From: Haloferax litoreum
Lineage (GTDB): Archaea; Halobacteriota; Halobacteria; Halobacteriales; Haloferacaceae
Assembly (NCBI RefSeq): GCF_009674605.1
Contig: NZ_WKJO01000001.1
Coordinates: 558,001-622,000, forward strand
DNA: 64,000 nt
Direction: 5' to 3'
The notes beneath the pieces are model-generated. The model made no database searches. It was not told where the DNA came from and saw only the letters and a list, made by a program, of their open reading frames with translations. The translations under genes and the position numbers were made by a program. Every line of letters starts with the position of its first letter. Position 1 is the stretch's first letter. Shown here in pieces: positions 33,247-43,113 of the stretch.

Positions 33247-34434
33247 ATGCAGGACGCGTACATCGTGGACGCCGTGCGGACGCCCTTCGGGAAGCGAAAC
33301 GGGTCGTTCAGCGGCGTCCACCCGCAGGACCTCGCGGCGAAACCGCTGCTCGCGCTGGAAGAGCGGGTCGGGTTCACGGGCAGCGAAGACCCGGAAGACG
33401 TCATCTACGGATGCGTCACGCCCATCGGCGAACAGGGGATGAACATCGGGCGACTGGCACCGATGGTCGCCGGGTGGGGCGACGACATTCCGGGAGTCCA
33501 ACTCAATCGGATGTGTGGGTCCGGCCAGCAGGCTATCAACTTCGCGGCGGGCCAAATCAGAGGCGAGATGCACGACGTTCTCGTCGCCGGCGGCGTCGAA
33601 CATATGACGCGCGTCCCGATGGCGTCGGACTCTGCCGTCGACCGATTGACGTTCGCGGACCCGGCGAACGTCTCTGCGACCTACTTCGACCACTACGACG
33701 AACTCACGTCGCAGGGAGAAGGTGCCGAGCGAATCGCCGAACAGTGGGGCCTCTCGCGAGACGACGTGGACCAGATTGCAGTCGACTCACAGTCACGGTG
33801 GGGACGCGCCGTCGAGGCAGGAAAGTACGACGGACAGGTCGTCCCAGTCGAAGTCGACGGCGACAGCGACGGCGGGACACGCGTCGTCGAGCAAGACGAA
33901 CACCCGCGCCCGGAGACGGACGTGGAGACGCTTGGAAAACTCCCGCTCGCGTTCCGCGACGAGGGCGAAGGCGTCATCCATCCCGGGAACGCCTCCGGTA
34001 TCGTCGACGGCGCGGCGGCGACGCTCGTCGCATCCGGCGACGCCTGCGAGGAGTACGGATGGGAGCCGAAAGCGCGAATCGTCGACACCCACGTCGTCGG
34101 CGTCGACCCGAAAACGATGCTCACGGGACCGATACCGGCGACGAACGAGATACTCGACGAAAACGGGTTAGATATCGACGACATCGACCGATTCGAGGTG
34201 AACGAAGCGTTCGCGTCGGTCATCGGCGCATGGCTTGACGAAACCGGTGCAGAGTGGGAGAAGACGAACGTCTGGGGCGGGGCCATCGCACACGGGCATC
34301 CGCTCGGCGCGACGGGGGCGGCACTCCTCGGCAAACTTCCGTATCAACTCGAAGAGTGCGGCGGGCGGTACGGCCTGTGTACGATGTGTATCGGGTTCGG
34401 ACAGGGAATCGCGACGCTGGTCGAACGCGTCTGA
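33247..34434 (+). CDS. acetyl-CoA C-acyltransferase (thiolase II)
   Basis: A 395-residue thiolase starting MQDAYIVDAVRTPFGK. The acylated Cys lies in VQLNRMCGSGQQAINFAAGQI near residue 90. NEAFASV, GGAIAHGHPLGATGAALLG (catalytic His) and CTMCIGFGQGIATL (second Cys) complete the active site. It acts in beta-oxidation or in the condensation direction. No other beta-oxidation gene is adjacent, so direction is not settled. Confidence 0.92.
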   Translation: MQDAYIVDAVRTPFGKRNGSFSGVHPQDLAAKPLLALEERVGFTGSEDPEDVIYGCVTPIGEQGMNIGRLAPMVAGWGDDIPGVQLNRMCGSGQQAINFAAGQIRGEMHDVLVAGGVEHMTRVPMASDSAVDRLTFADPANVSATYFDHYDELTSQGEGAERIAEQWGLSRDDVDQIAVDSQSRWGRAVEAGKYDGQVVPVEVDGDSDGGTRVVEQDEHPRPETDVETLGKLPLAFRDEGEGVIHPGNASGIVDGAAATLVASGDACEEYGWEPKARIVDTHVVGVDPKTMLTGPIPATNEILDENGLDIDDIDRFEVNEAFASVIGAWLDETGAEWEKTNVWGGAIAHGHPLGATGAALLGKLPYQLEECGGRYGLCTMCIGFGQGIATLVERV

Positions 34435-34472
34435 CGGACACCACTCGTACTATCGAGACGTGTCACCGACGA

Positions 34473-34754
34473 TTATCGGGTCGCTGCTCTCCCCGCCGCG
34501 AAGAGGCCGGCAGCACCCTGCACGAGGAAGACGACGCCGACTGCGAAGACCAAGAGCGTGAAGAGTGCGCCGAGGGCATCGTTGTTCGGAAAGGCACCCG
34601 ACGAGCGAATCGCGAGAGTCCGGGCCGCGTTGAACACCGAAATTCCGACGAGTATAGCCCCGACAAAGACACTTCCTCTATCTCCAGTTGCGAGGACGAG
34701 CATCACTGAATCGGACGATTTCGGTGTGTCGTCGGCGTGTTCGTCGTCGGTCAC
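34473..34754 (-). CDS. small two-helix membrane protein
   Basis: A 93-residue protein with an acidic N-terminus (MTDDEHADDTPKSSD). Two hydrophobic helices follow at about residues 29-48 (SVFVGAILVGISVFNAAR) and 61-88 (LGALFTLLVFAVGVVFLVQGAAGL). No family is recognised. It is convergent with the thiolase gene. Confidence 0.65.
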   Translation of the reverse strand: MTDDEHADDTPKSSDSVMLVLATGDRGSVFVGAILVGISVFNAARTLAIRSSGAFPNNDALGALFTLLVFAVGVVFLVQGAAGLFAAGRAATR

Positions 34755-34861
34755 GAGTCGGCCTCCAGTTCATCGGTCTGCAGGTACATAGACACGACAG
34801 CGAGCGCCCGCGGCATAAGTGTCGGCCAACGTTGAAACCCGATGCCGACGAAGTGTCAGTT

Positions 34862-35350
34862 ATGAAACTCGGTGTCGTCTCCGATACGCACGACAACCTC
34901 GACTACGTCGAGGCGGCGGTAGCACACTTCGAAGCAGAAGACGTGGACGTGGTCGTCCACTGCGGGGACATCGTCTCGCCCTTCTCGGCCACGCCGTTCG
35001 ACGCGGACTTCGAGTTCCACGCAGTCCGCGGCAACAACGACGGCGAGTGGAAACTCCGGGGCATCGTCCAGTCGATTGGTACCTACCACGACGACTTCGC
35101 CCACCTGACACTCGATGGACAGGAGATAGCCGTCTACCACGGAACCGAATCGGGTCTCGTCGACGCCCTCATCGAATCAGGGGACTACGACTACGTCCTC
35201 CGCGGCCACACCCACGAAAAGACGCTCGAATATCACGGCAAGACGACGCACATCAACCCCGGTGGACTGCCGATTCCGGGGGCGGACGAATCGTTCCACG
35301 TCGCCGTCGTAGACTTGGGAACTGGAAACGTCTCGTTCGAGACGCTGTAG
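34862..35350 (+). CDS. YfcE/MJ0936-type metallophosphoesterase
   Basis: A 162-residue calcineurin-like phosphodiesterase. KLGVVSDTHDNL (metal-binding DxH), VHCGDIVSP (GD), VRGNNDGEW (GNND) and RGHTHEKT (GHTH) are the complete metal-site motifs in order. It is a stand-alone small family member; the natural substrate is unknown. The ATG at 34862 begins directly at the first strand. Confidence 0.9.
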   Translation: MKLGVVSDTHDNLDYVEAAVAHFEAEDVDVVVHCGDIVSPFSATPFDADFEFHAVRGNNDGEWKLRGIVQSIGTYHDDFAHLTLDGQEIAVYHGTESGLVDALIESGDYDYVLRGHTHEKTLEYHGKTTHINPGGLPIPGADESFHVAVVDLGTGNVSFETL

Positions 35351-35476
35351 TCGAATCGGCCGACAGACACGCTCGACAGAACGTGTAAGGGATGCTCTCA
35401 CACGGGTCGAGGAGAGACGAGAGGGAGTGGGTGGTCGAAATACGTGAGAAGGGTGGCTGAACAGACGATTCGCCGA

Positions 35477-36544
35477 TTAGTCGTCGGCGAACTCCGCGCG
35501 CGCCTGTTCAGAGAATCCAGAAGGGTCGCCGGAGATGCCGACGCCGAGTTTGCGGTCGGTGAGTTCCATGCTCGTCTTCTGGTCTTCGAGTTCGAACATC
35601 GCGCGAATCGCGTCGACGTTCTCGGGAATCACGTCGGACTCCTGGTGGATGGCCTGGAAGAGGTAGAGGTCACGGCCGTTCACGCCGATGGACTCGCCCC
35701 AGACACAGTTCTCCCAGAGGTCACCGCGCGGGCGTTCTGCGTCGAGTGCGAGGTCCTTGAGTTTGCCCGCGCCGTCGATGCCGAGGCCCTCCGGGATGAC
35801 GTAGATGCGGTCTTCACCTTCGAGCAGTTGGCGGACGTGCGCACCCGTCACGTCGTCTTCGAGCGTGACGTTGAGGGCGTGGACGTGCATCAGGGTCGCC
35901 GGCACCTTCAGGCCGAGCGTGTCGATTTCGAGGTCGGGGAAGATGGTCTTCACGTCGGGGCCGTGGTGCGAGGGCACCTTGATTGGGTTCGGCAGAATGT
36001 CGTTGATGGGGCCGCGAGAGTTCTGGCCCGGGTCGCCGCCACGGCGGACGAGCGTCGCGCGAACTTTCTCGACACCGTACTCCTCTTCGAGGGGCGCGAT
36101 GATGCGCGAGAGACCGGTCGTGTTACACGAGACGACGCGGACGTAGTCGGCGTCGCGTGCCGCGGCGTAGTTCGACCGTGCGTTGAAACTGACGTCGGCG
36201 ACGTCGGCGTCCTCGCCACCCTGGAAGATGGCGGGCGTGTGGTGGGTCTCGTACAGTTCTCGGTTCTTCGCACCGATGCCCGAGGGCGTACAGTCGACGA
36301 TGACGTCTGCCTCGGCGACGAGTTCGTCTACCTCGCCAGCGAGTTCGATGCCAGCCTCGGCGAACAGTGGTGCCCGCTCGGGAATGGCGGCGTACATCGG
36401 GTACCCGCGTTTGACGGCAGTGTGCGCTTCGAAGTTGGGTTGCGTCTTGGCTACGCCGATAATCTCCATGTCGGGTTGCGCCTCGACCGCGTCGGCGACG
36501 CGCTTTCCGATTGTACCGTAGCCGTTGACACCCACTCGTATCAT
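35477..36544 (-). CDS. gapB: glyceraldehyde-3-phosphate dehydrogenase, archaeal type (type II, GapB)
   Basis: A 355-residue archaeal phosphorylating [22 protein letters not shown] is the Rossmann start. The catalytic Cys lies in [14 protein letters not shown] near residue 140, and [21 protein letters not shown] follows. This class is unrelated in detail to the bacterial type at 30121 and has been assigned to gluconeogenesis in Haloferax. It is on the opposite strand to gapA and pgk, so it is under separate control. Confidence 0.93.
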   Translation of the reverse strand: MIRVGVNGYGTIGKRVADAVEAQPDMEIIGVAKTQPNFEAHTAVKRGYPMYAAIPERAPLFAEAGIELAGEVDELVAEADVIVDCTPSGIGAKNRELYETHHTPAIFQGGEDADVADVSFNARSNYAAARDADYVRVVSCNTTGLSRIIAPLEEEYGVEKVRATLVRRGGDPGQNSRGPINDILPNPIKVPSHHGPDVKTIFPDLEIDTLGLKVPATLMHVHALNVTLEDDVTGAHVRQLLEGEDRIYVIPEGLGIDGAGKLKDLALDAERPRGDLWENCVWGESIGVNGRDLYLFQAIHQESDVIPENVDAIRAMFELEDQKTSMELTDRKLGVGISGDPSGFSEQARAEFADD

Positions 36545-36745
36545 GGTATGAGAGACGACCGTAGGCGACCATAGTTATTTCGATGGTTAATGGCCAGAAA
36601 TTAACTACGAGGCGAGTGAGTCGCTGGATTACCTCCGAGACGAGTGAAGTTACGACCGGCACGATGGTCGGGGAGACGAACCAGAGAACCGGCCGGGGGC
36701 GGCCAGATGGGAACGCCTAACCCGGCAGGTATCGCAGGGTGTCAC

Positions 36746-37705
36746 ATGACGACGGACGACTCCGACCTCCGCGCCGCCAGCGAGACGGCAGTCCACCAGT
36801 GTCTCGACCTCCAGCCCGACGAATCCCTCCTCGTCGTCACCGACGACAAACGCCAGCGCATCGGCGAGGCGCTCTACGAGGTTGCGTGCGACGTGACGGA
36901 CGATGCATCCATCATCCGATACCCACCGGGGAACCAGCACGGCGAAGAACCGCCGGCACCCGTCGCCGCGGCGATGGCCGAAGCCGACGCCTTCCTCGCG
37001 CCGACGACGAAGAGCCTCAGCCACACTCGCGCCCGCGGCACCGCCTGTGACGCCGGTGCTCGCGGAGCGACGCTTCCGGGAATCACCGAAGACGTGTTCC
37101 TCACCGGCCTCGACGCCGACTACGACCTCATCTACGACCACAGCAAGGCGATGCTCGACGCCGTCGGCGACGCCGACGAAGTCCGCGTCACCACCGAGAA
37201 GGGGACGGACATCACGTTCGTCCGCGGTGACCGCGAATGGCTCGCCGACACGGGCGACATCTCTGACTCAGGCTCGTTCTCCAATCTCCCCGCGGGCGAA
37301 ATCTTCCTCAGCCCCGAGTCCGCCACGGGCACCTACGTCGTCGACGGGACGATGATGCCCCACGGCCTCCTCGACGAGGGCCAAGACCTCCGCTTCGAAG
37401 TCGAAGACGGCTATGTCACCGAGATTTCGGACGACGACATCCGCGAACAGGTCGAAGCTGCCGCCGAAGAAGTCGGCCAAGACGCCTTCAACCTCGCCGA
37501 AATCGGCATCGGTACCAACGTCGGTGTGACCGAACTCGTTGGCTCAGTCCTCCTCGACGAGAAGGCCGCCGGCACGGTCCACATCGCCATCGGCGACGAC
37601 GCGGGCATCGGCGGCGACACCGACGCCCCACTCCACCTCGACGGTATCATCCGTGACCCGACAGTGTACGCCGACGGCGAGGAAGTCGACCTGCCACAAC
37701 CGTAG
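36746..37705 (+). CDS. aminopeptidase-like protein (M29-type)
   Basis: A 319-residue protein from the ATG at 36746. The N-terminal region VTDDKRQRIGEALYEVACDVTDDASIIRYPPGNQHGEEPP and the following TKSLSHTRARGTACDAGARGATLPGI resemble the leucyl-aminopeptidase M29-like family. The C-terminal part has NLAEIGIGTN and the late GTVHIAIGDDAGIGGDTDAPLHLDGII. Metal ligands cannot be assigned with certainty by eye. It is acidic and soluble, probably cytoplasmic. Confidence 0.75.
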   Translation: MTTDDSDLRAASETAVHQCLDLQPDESLLVVTDDKRQRIGEALYEVACDVTDDASIIRYPPGNQHGEEPPAPVAAAMAEADAFLAPTTKSLSHTRARGTACDAGARGATLPGITEDVFLTGLDADYDLIYDHSKAMLDAVGDADEVRVTTEKGTDITFVRGDREWLADTGDISDSGSFSNLPAGEIFLSPESATGTYVVDGTMMPHGLLDEGQDLRFEVEDGYVTEISDDDIREQVEAAAEEVGQDAFNLAEIGIGTNVGVTELVGSVLLDEKAAGTVHIAIGDDAGIGGDTDAPLHLDGIIRDPTVYADGEEVDLPQP

Positions 37706-37733
37706 AACGGTCCGCCACCCACTGGTTTTCGAC

Positions 37734-39008
37734 TCACTGACCGAGACAGCGACCACCGAATGCGAACCCACAGGATTCGAAACACAGCAGTTCGCCCCTC
37801 CCGAGTGCGAGATAGGCCGCGCCATCGACGACGGCCAGCCCAGCGGTGTCCGGTGACCCCAGAATTCGCCCGGACCCTCGGTTCCTCCCAGTCGACCGGT
37901 CGAGGGCGTAGAGATAGTTCGGCGACGCCGGTTCGTTCGTCCGTTCGGCGACGACGTACACGTTCGGCCCCGCGACCACTGGCGTCCAACTGAGTGAGAC
38001 GACCGGCGTCGGGCCGAACGACCAGACGGGTTCACCGGTGTCGAGTCGTCTCGCGACGAGCATCCTCTCGGTGACGTAGTAGACGAGTCCCCCCGCGACG
38101 GCGAGTCCTGACTCGGCCCGTCTGCTCGCCGGTTCCAGCCAGAGAAGTTCGAACGTTCGACGGTCGATAGCCGCGATAGATTCTGGGTCGCCGGCGAGTG
38201 GGACGAGTATCGTGTCGCCTGCGATGGTCACAGGCCCACCGACAGGGAGCGAGAGGGACCACTCCTGTGCCCCGGTTCTGATATCCAGTGCGACGAGTCC
38301 CGAGTCGCCGTCGAAGAACGGGACGTAGACCCTCCCCTCGCTGGCAGAGAGTGTCCACGGAACCTTTCGAGCGTTGAACCCTGCACGCCACCGTGGCCGG
38401 CCGTTTTCGGCGTCGACGGCGACGATACCCGATGGTGGCGTTCGGTCGCCGAACGTCGCCGTCACGGCCATTCCATCGGAGACTATCGGAGGTGCGACGA
38501 CCGGATACGACTGCTCAGTCGTGGGGACGGGATGGGTCCACGACAGGTCACCGTCGGTCGTCAGCACGTGCAGTCCCTCGAACGTTCGAACGTAGAGTCG
38601 TCTATTGGCGACGACGAGCGAGTCGTGGTGATACGCAATCTGGTCGAAGGAGGCCACCGAGACGGTGGTCTGCCAGATTTCCCCACCCGTTGCGACGTCG
38701 AACGCGGAGACGACCGACTCGTGTTCGCCGTCTTGCCCGCCGCGCGTGTGCAGGTAGTAGACTCGCTCGTCGCCGACGACTGGCGTACTCGTCGGGTAGG
38801 CGTCGAACACGTCCGCACGCCACGCGACGGCGAGATTTCCTGTCGGGCCGGTTACCGGTGAAAAACCGGTTCGCGCGTCGTCGAATCCGCGCCGCGACCA
38901 CGTCCCCTCGTAGGTTGGGTGGTCGCCCCCGGAGACACACCCGGTGGTCGCCGAGAGTGCAGAGACGCCCACAGCGGCGAGGAACTGGCGACGGGTGGGA
39001 CTGACCAC
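37734..39008 (-). CDS. Tat lipoprotein with PQQ-type beta-propeller
   Basis: A 424-residue exported protein. SPTRRQFLAAVGVSALSATTGC is a Tat signal ending in a lipobox. The mature part has repeated PQQ-like blades: GDERVYYLHTRGG, VSAFDVATGGEIWQTTV, VVANRRLYVRTFEGLHVLTTDGDLSWTHPV, LVALDIRTGAQEWSLSL and LYALDRSTGRNRGSGR. It is likely an eight-blade scaffold or redox-less WD-like propeller. No cofactor or catalytic residues are evident. Confidence 0.83.
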   Translation of the reverse strand: MVSPTRRQFLAAVGVSALSATTGCVSGGDHPTYEGTWSRRGFDDARTGFSPVTGPTGNLAVAWRADVFDAYPTSTPVVGDERVYYLHTRGGQDGEHESVVSAFDVATGGEIWQTTVSVASFDQIAYHHDSLVVANRRLYVRTFEGLHVLTTDGDLSWTHPVPTTEQSYPVVAPPIVSDGMAVTATFGDRTPPSGIVAVDAENGRPRWRAGFNARKVPWTLSASEGRVYVPFFDGDSGLVALDIRTGAQEWSLSLPVGGPVTIAGDTILVPLAGDPESIAAIDRRTFELLWLEPASRRAESGLAVAGGLVYYVTERMLVARRLDTGEPVWSFGPTPVVSLSWTPVVAGPNVYVVAERTNEPASPNYLYALDRSTGRNRGSGRILGSPDTAGLAVVDGAAYLALGRGELLCFESCGFAFGGRCLGQ

Positions 39009-39138
39009 GACAGAGAAGTAGGTCGTCCACCGGCAAAAGCGTCAGTCGTGGGTTCGCTGATACTCACACCTCGGCACCGACTCCCACGCGGACGAGGAGA
39101 AAGGCGGCTTTTTACGGCCTGACAGGCTAGCGGCCTGC

Positions 39139-39795
39139 ATGAGCCTACCCGACGCCGGCGAACGCGTCCCTCTCCCCTGTCCGTCGTGTTCGCCCGACGA
39201 ACCCACCGTCCACGAGGTACTGAAACCCGGCGGTCACTCGACCGTCCGCTGTACCGAGTGCGGTCAGGTCCACAAAGAGAAAGTAGAGATTCCCGACGAA
39301 ATCGACATGGACGTCGTCGTCTCGCAAGACGGGTCGTCCGTCTCGACCACCGTCTCCGCGCCCAAAGAGGCGGACATCGCCCTCGGCGAAGAGTTCATCG
39401 TCGACACCCCCGAAGCGATTCAACTCGTCCGCATCACGGGCATCGAAGTCGGACCCGACGAACGCGTCGAAGAAGCACTCGTCGAGGACGTACAGACGGT
39501 CTGGACCCGCGTCGTCGACAACGTCGCGGTGAACGTCACCGTCCATCCGAAAGACGGCAAGCGCGAGGACACGCGCAGTATCACCGTCAACGTGCCCGGT
39601 GACTACGAGTTCGTCGTCGGTGAGACCGAGTCGTTCGGTGACGAAGAGGTCAAAATCGAAGGCCTCGTCGTCCGCGCCGACGCCCCAGAGTACCGCCACG
39701 GCAAACTCGACCACCCCGGAGACATGGTCTACGCGAAGGACGCGAAGCGCGTCTACGCCCGCGACCAGACCTCCACGGCGTGGTCTGCCTGGTAA
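39139..39795 (+). CDS. HVO_0476-family zinc-finger protein
   Basis: A 218-residue protein. The N-terminal zinc ribbon is LPCPSCSPDE and VRCTECGQVHKEKV, giving two CxxC pairs at about residues 14-17 and 38-41. A beta-rich domain follows (DVVVSQDGSSVSTTV, then LGEEFIVDTPEAIQLVRITGIEVG), shared by archaeal proteins named after a Haloferax volcanii gene. The role may involve RNA or translation, but is not established. Confidence 0.85.
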   Translation: MSLPDAGERVPLPCPSCSPDEPTVHEVLKPGGHSTVRCTECGQVHKEKVEIPDEIDMDVVVSQDGSSVSTTVSAPKEADIALGEEFIVDTPEAIQLVRITGIEVGPDERVEEALVEDVQTVWTRVVDNVAVNVTVHPKDGKREDTRSITVNVPGDYEFVVGETESFGDEEVKIEGLVVRADAPEYRHGKLDHPGDMVYAKDAKRVYARDQTSTAWSAW

Positions 39796-39897
39796 GGCGA
39801 CAGACGACGCTCCGCCATCCCGGTACTCACCGCACACCACTCCTCATCTCACCCCGCACGGAACGACTTTTTCTCTCCCGACCCCGTCGGTTCGGAC

Positions 39898-40836
39898 ATG
39901 CCGACGCGCGACCGGTCGCAGTCTTCCGTCGAATCACTCGCACTCCTCTGGGCCGCCCGCGAGAGCGGCGTCATCGACGCACTCACGACCAACGCGGGGA
40001 CCGCCGAGGCCGTCGCCGAGAGTGCCGGCATCGACCTTCGAGCGGCGCGAATTACCGTCGAAGCGCTCGCTTCGATGGGGTTCATCAAACGCGTGGGCGA
40101 CGAGTACGAGATAACGAATCGGGCACTCGGATTCCTCGCGAAGCGCGACGTTCGGTCTATCGGCCGCCTCCCGCACGCACTCGACTACGTCTCGCTGTAC
40201 ACCGACCTCCCGCAGACGATGGCGACCGGTGACGCGCCCGACTTCCCCGACGAGTGGGTTCGAAATCGACTCGGCGCGCACGACGCCACCGACGAGTCAG
40301 TGGTCCGTGCCTGTGTGACCGCGGCAGTCCGTGAGGAACCCGATGCGACCCGTGTTCTCGACCTCGCGGGCACGTCGGGCGTCTTCGCTCGCGAGTTCGT
40401 CGAACGCGGGTACGACGTGACGTTCGTCGAGGACGCCGAGACGGTCGACGTGGTCCGACCGTTGCTCTCGCGGGCAGGCGTGAACGTCGTCGCGGGAGAC
40501 CCTACCAATCCGCCCGTCAGTGGTTTCGACCTCGTTTTCGTGGGCGACGCGTTCGCGGGACGAGATGCAAAAGAGGCAGTCCTGCTGGTCGAAGGAGCAT
40601 ACGACGCCCTCGAATCCGGGGGGACTGCCGTGTTCGTGGACACACTCCACGGGCAATGTTCGACGGAAGCGACGACGAGGCGCGCAGTCGATGCGCTGGC
40701 ACTCGGTCGCGGTGACCTGTACGACGAGGCGACGGTCCGGTCGTGGGTCGATTCGGCGGGATTCGACCGGCAGATGTCCCAAGACGTTCCCGGAACCGAC
40801 TTGCAGGCGATTGTCGCCGAACGTGCGGTTGATTAG
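39898..40836 (+). CDS. SAM-dependent methyltransferase with N-terminal winged helix
   Basis: A 312-residue protein. The N-terminal dimerisation and winged-helix region spans about 10-85 (LALLWAARESGVIDAL, SAGIDLRAARITVEALASMGFIKRV). The SAM-binding Rossmann core starts with VLDLAGTSGVFAREFVERGYDVTFVED at about 150-180. This is the layout of the plant-type O-methyltransferase family. The acceptor is unknown. It lies 21 bp upstream of pcm and could be cotranscribed with it. Confidence 0.82.
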   Translation: MPTRDRSQSSVESLALLWAARESGVIDALTTNAGTAEAVAESAGIDLRAARITVEALASMGFIKRVGDEYEITNRALGFLAKRDVRSIGRLPHALDYVSLYTDLPQTMATGDAPDFPDEWVRNRLGAHDATDESVVRACVTAAVREEPDATRVLDLAGTSGVFAREFVERGYDVTFVEDAETVDVVRPLLSRAGVNVVAGDPTNPPVSGFDLVFVGDAFAGRDAKEAVLLVEGAYDALESGGTAVFVDTLHGQCSTEATTRRAVDALALGRGDLYDEATVRSWVDSAGFDRQMSQDVPGTDLQAIVAERAVD

Positions 40837-40857
40837 TGACCACCACCGAACGCTGGT

Positions 40858-41592
40858 ATGGACAACTCGGTGCTGCGCCACGACATGGTCGACGGGTTGG
40901 CGGAGCGACTCGACCCGTTGCCCGAGTCCGTCGACGTCGCCATGCGCAGCGTCCCGCGACACGAGTTCGTCACGGACGGGCCGTATCAAAACCGCCCGAC
41001 CGAACACCGAAAGACGAATACGACGATTCTCTCTCCGACGACAGTCGCCCGCTTACTGTCGGCACTCGCCGTCGAACCGGACGACGACGTACTTGTCGTC
41101 GGTGCCGGCGTCGGATATACCGCCGCCGTCCTCGCCGAAATCGTCGGTGACTCGAACGTTCACGCCGTGGACATCACCCGAACACTCGTCTACGAGGCCC
41201 GACAGAACCTCCAGCGTGCCGGGTACGAAGGCGTCCTCGTGGACTGCCGCGACGGCGCGGACGGACTCCCCGAGTACGCGCCGTTCGACCGCATCCTCGT
41301 CGAAGCCTCGGCGGTCAACCCGCCGCGCCGTCTCCTCGCGCAACTCGACGACGACGGGCGACTCGTCATGCCGAGAGGCGTCGGCGAACAGGCCCTCGTC
41401 GCCATCGAAGACGGCGACGTAGCCAAGAAGTTCGGCCCGATAGCATTTAAACCGTTACTCGTCGACGGCGAACAGACCGGGAGTATCGTCCGAAACCGAA
41501 CGAAGCGCGAAGACCCCGAGTACGAAGGCCGCGGGTGGCACGCCGGACACGGGTGGGAACAAGACTGGATTGACTGGGGAGCGCACCGTTAG
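40858..41592 (+). CDS. pcm: protein-L-isoaspartate O-methyltransferase
   Basis: A 244-residue repair methyltransferase for isoaspartyl residues. TILSPTTVARLLSAL leads into the SAM motif VLVVGAGVGYTAAVLAEIVG (about 79-98), and FDRILVEASAVNPPRRLLAQLDDDGRLVMPRG matches the later family motifs. The usual SQP-substrate loop near residue 55 is altered (TILSPTT), which is common in haloarchaeal homologues. Confidence 0.88.
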   Translation: MDNSVLRHDMVDGLAERLDPLPESVDVAMRSVPRHEFVTDGPYQNRPTEHRKTNTTILSPTTVARLLSALAVEPDDDVLVVGAGVGYTAAVLAEIVGDSNVHAVDITRTLVYEARQNLQRAGYEGVLVDCRDGADGLPEYAPFDRILVEASAVNPPRRLLAQLDDDGRLVMPRGVGEQALVAIEDGDVAKKFGPIAFKPLLVDGEQTGSIVRNRTKREDPEYEGRGWHAGHGWEQDWIDWGAHR

Positions 41593-41712
41593 CCGTCGAT
41601 TCTCGACAGAATCGAGCCAGTCGAATCGCTGATACTCACGATTCCTGAGTACCGAGAAGCGTGTGCAAGAGATATGGTAGTGGGTAACATATCAATGCGT
41701 GGTGAACCACTC

Positions 41713-41988
41713 ATGGAAAAGAACGTCGGCGGATACGACCGCATCGCTCGATTCATCGTCGGACCAGTCCTCATCATCGTCGGCGCAGCAGCGCTCGCCG
41801 GATTCCTGACGATTGCAACAGGCACACTCGGACTCGTCGTCGCAGGTGTCGCACTCCTCGTCGGAGCAGTGCTGACGACGACTGCGGTGACACAGAAGTG
41901 CCCGCTCAACAACGCACTCGGCTTCAACACCTACAAAGGTGCAACGAAGACCGAACCAGAAACCTCGGGCAAAGCCCGGGTACAGTAA
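41713..41988 (+). CDS. DUF2892 (YgaP-like) membrane protein
   Basis: A 91-residue protein. MEKNVGGYDRIARFIVGPVLIIVGAAAL begins the family, followed by a second helix LVVAGVALLVGAVLTTTAV and the conserved TQKCPLNNALGFNT with its Cys-Pro. Two transmembrane helices are predicted. The start 13 codons in from the first frame ATG (41674) is preferred because the family begins at MEKN. Confidence 0.8.
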   Translation: MEKNVGGYDRIARFIVGPVLIIVGAAALAGFLTIATGTLGLVVAGVALLVGAVLTTTAVTQKCPLNNALGFNTYKGATKTEPETSGKARVQ

Positions 41989-42003
41989 TCTTTTCTTCGG
42001 CCG

Positions 42004-43107
42004 TCAGGTCTTGAGACCGCTGCCCGTCAGCGGAACGACTACGTCGTCGTCTTCGTCGATGACGCCCGAGATGCGCAGTTCACGGAGCGCGGCGGGTGCG
42101 ACGGCGCAGGTTGGTTCGGTGTAGAACCCGTGTCGGTGGAGTCTGTCGAGTTCGTCTTCGACTGCGTCGGCCGAGAGTGCGATAGCGTCGCCGTCAGTCG
42201 CGTCGAGTGCCTCGTGAATCTCCGACTCGCGGACGGGGTCGAGAATCTGGATACCGTCTGCCACGTCGTTCGTCTCGGTAGGGGTTCGGTGGCGAGCCTC
42301 CGCGATTGGGGCGTAGCCAGCGGCCTGTGCACCGTAGAGACGCGGCACGCTGTCTATCCAGCCTGCGTCGTACAGAGCTTGGAAGCCTCGGTAGGCCCCG
42401 AGGAAGAGCGTCCCGTGTCCGAGCGGTGTGACGACGGCGTCGGGTGCACTCCAGTCTCGCTGTGCGGCGAGTTCGTAGGCGAACGTCGCCGTCCCCGCGA
42501 AGAACGCCGGGTTCCAGGCGTGACTCGCGTACCACGCGTCGTTCGCTTCGACGGCCTCGACGCAGGCGTCGGTCACGTCCTGTCTGTCACCTTCGATGCG
42601 GACGGGTTTCGCGCCGGCGCGTTCGATAGCACGGAGTTTCGAGGGCTTCACCGACGCCGGAACGTAGATTTCGGCGTCGATACCGGCGCGTGCGGCGTAT
42701 GTCGCGATGGCGGCACCGGCGTTTCCTGAAGAGTCTTCGACGACGCGGTCCACGTCCAGTTCGTGCGCCAGTGAGAGCGTCGTCGTCGCCCCGCGGTCTT
42801 TGAACGACCCGGTCGGGAAGACGTACTCCAGTTTGAACGAGGCGTCCCACTCGGGTGCCTCGACGAGGGGAGTCATTCCTTCTCCGAGCGTTGCGTGCGG
42901 GGCGGTCGGGAGGAAGTCGTCGAACGCCCAGAGGCCACGGCGGAAGTCGAGTCCGGCGTCTTCGGGCGTCGTGGCCGAGGGAACGAAGTCGGCCGCGAAG
43001 TCGAGCGGTTCGCCACAGGAGCACCGCCAGCGCCACTGGTCGAAGGTCGACCCACAGTCGGGACATTCGAGACGGAGGTGAGACGGGAGAGGGTTGCTCG
43101 TTGTCAT
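42004..43107 (-). CDS. thrC: threonine synthase
   Basis: A 367-residue PLP enzyme converting O-phosphohomoserine to threonine. The N-terminal zinc ribbon is LECPDCGSTFDQWRWRCSCGE. The PLP lysine lies in FPTGSFKDRGATTTLS near residue 103, and DSSGNAGAAIATYAARAG follows. The C-terminus has LPLTGSGLKT-type sequence (VVPLTGSGLKT). It is the precursor step for the threonine deaminase encoded at 47581. A cysteate or cystathionine synthase role is less likely because of the zinc ribbon. Confidence 0.9.
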   Translation of the reverse strand: MTTSNPLPSHLRLECPDCGSTFDQWRWRCSCGEPLDFAADFVPSATTPEDAGLDFRRGLWAFDDFLPTAPHATLGEGMTPLVEAPEWDASFKLEYVFPTGSFKDRGATTTLSLAHELDVDRVVEDSSGNAGAAIATYAARAGIDAEIYVPASVKPSKLRAIERAGAKPVRIEGDRQDVTDACVEAVEANDAWYASHAWNPAFFAGTATFAYELAAQRDWSAPDAVVTPLGHGTLFLGAYRGFQALYDAGWIDSVPRLYGAQAAGYAPIAEARHRTPTETNDVADGIQILDPVRESEIHEALDATDGDAIALSADAVEDELDRLHRHGFYTEPTCAVAPAALRELRISGVIDEDDDVVVPLTGSGLKT

Positions 43108-43113
43108 CGTCAG

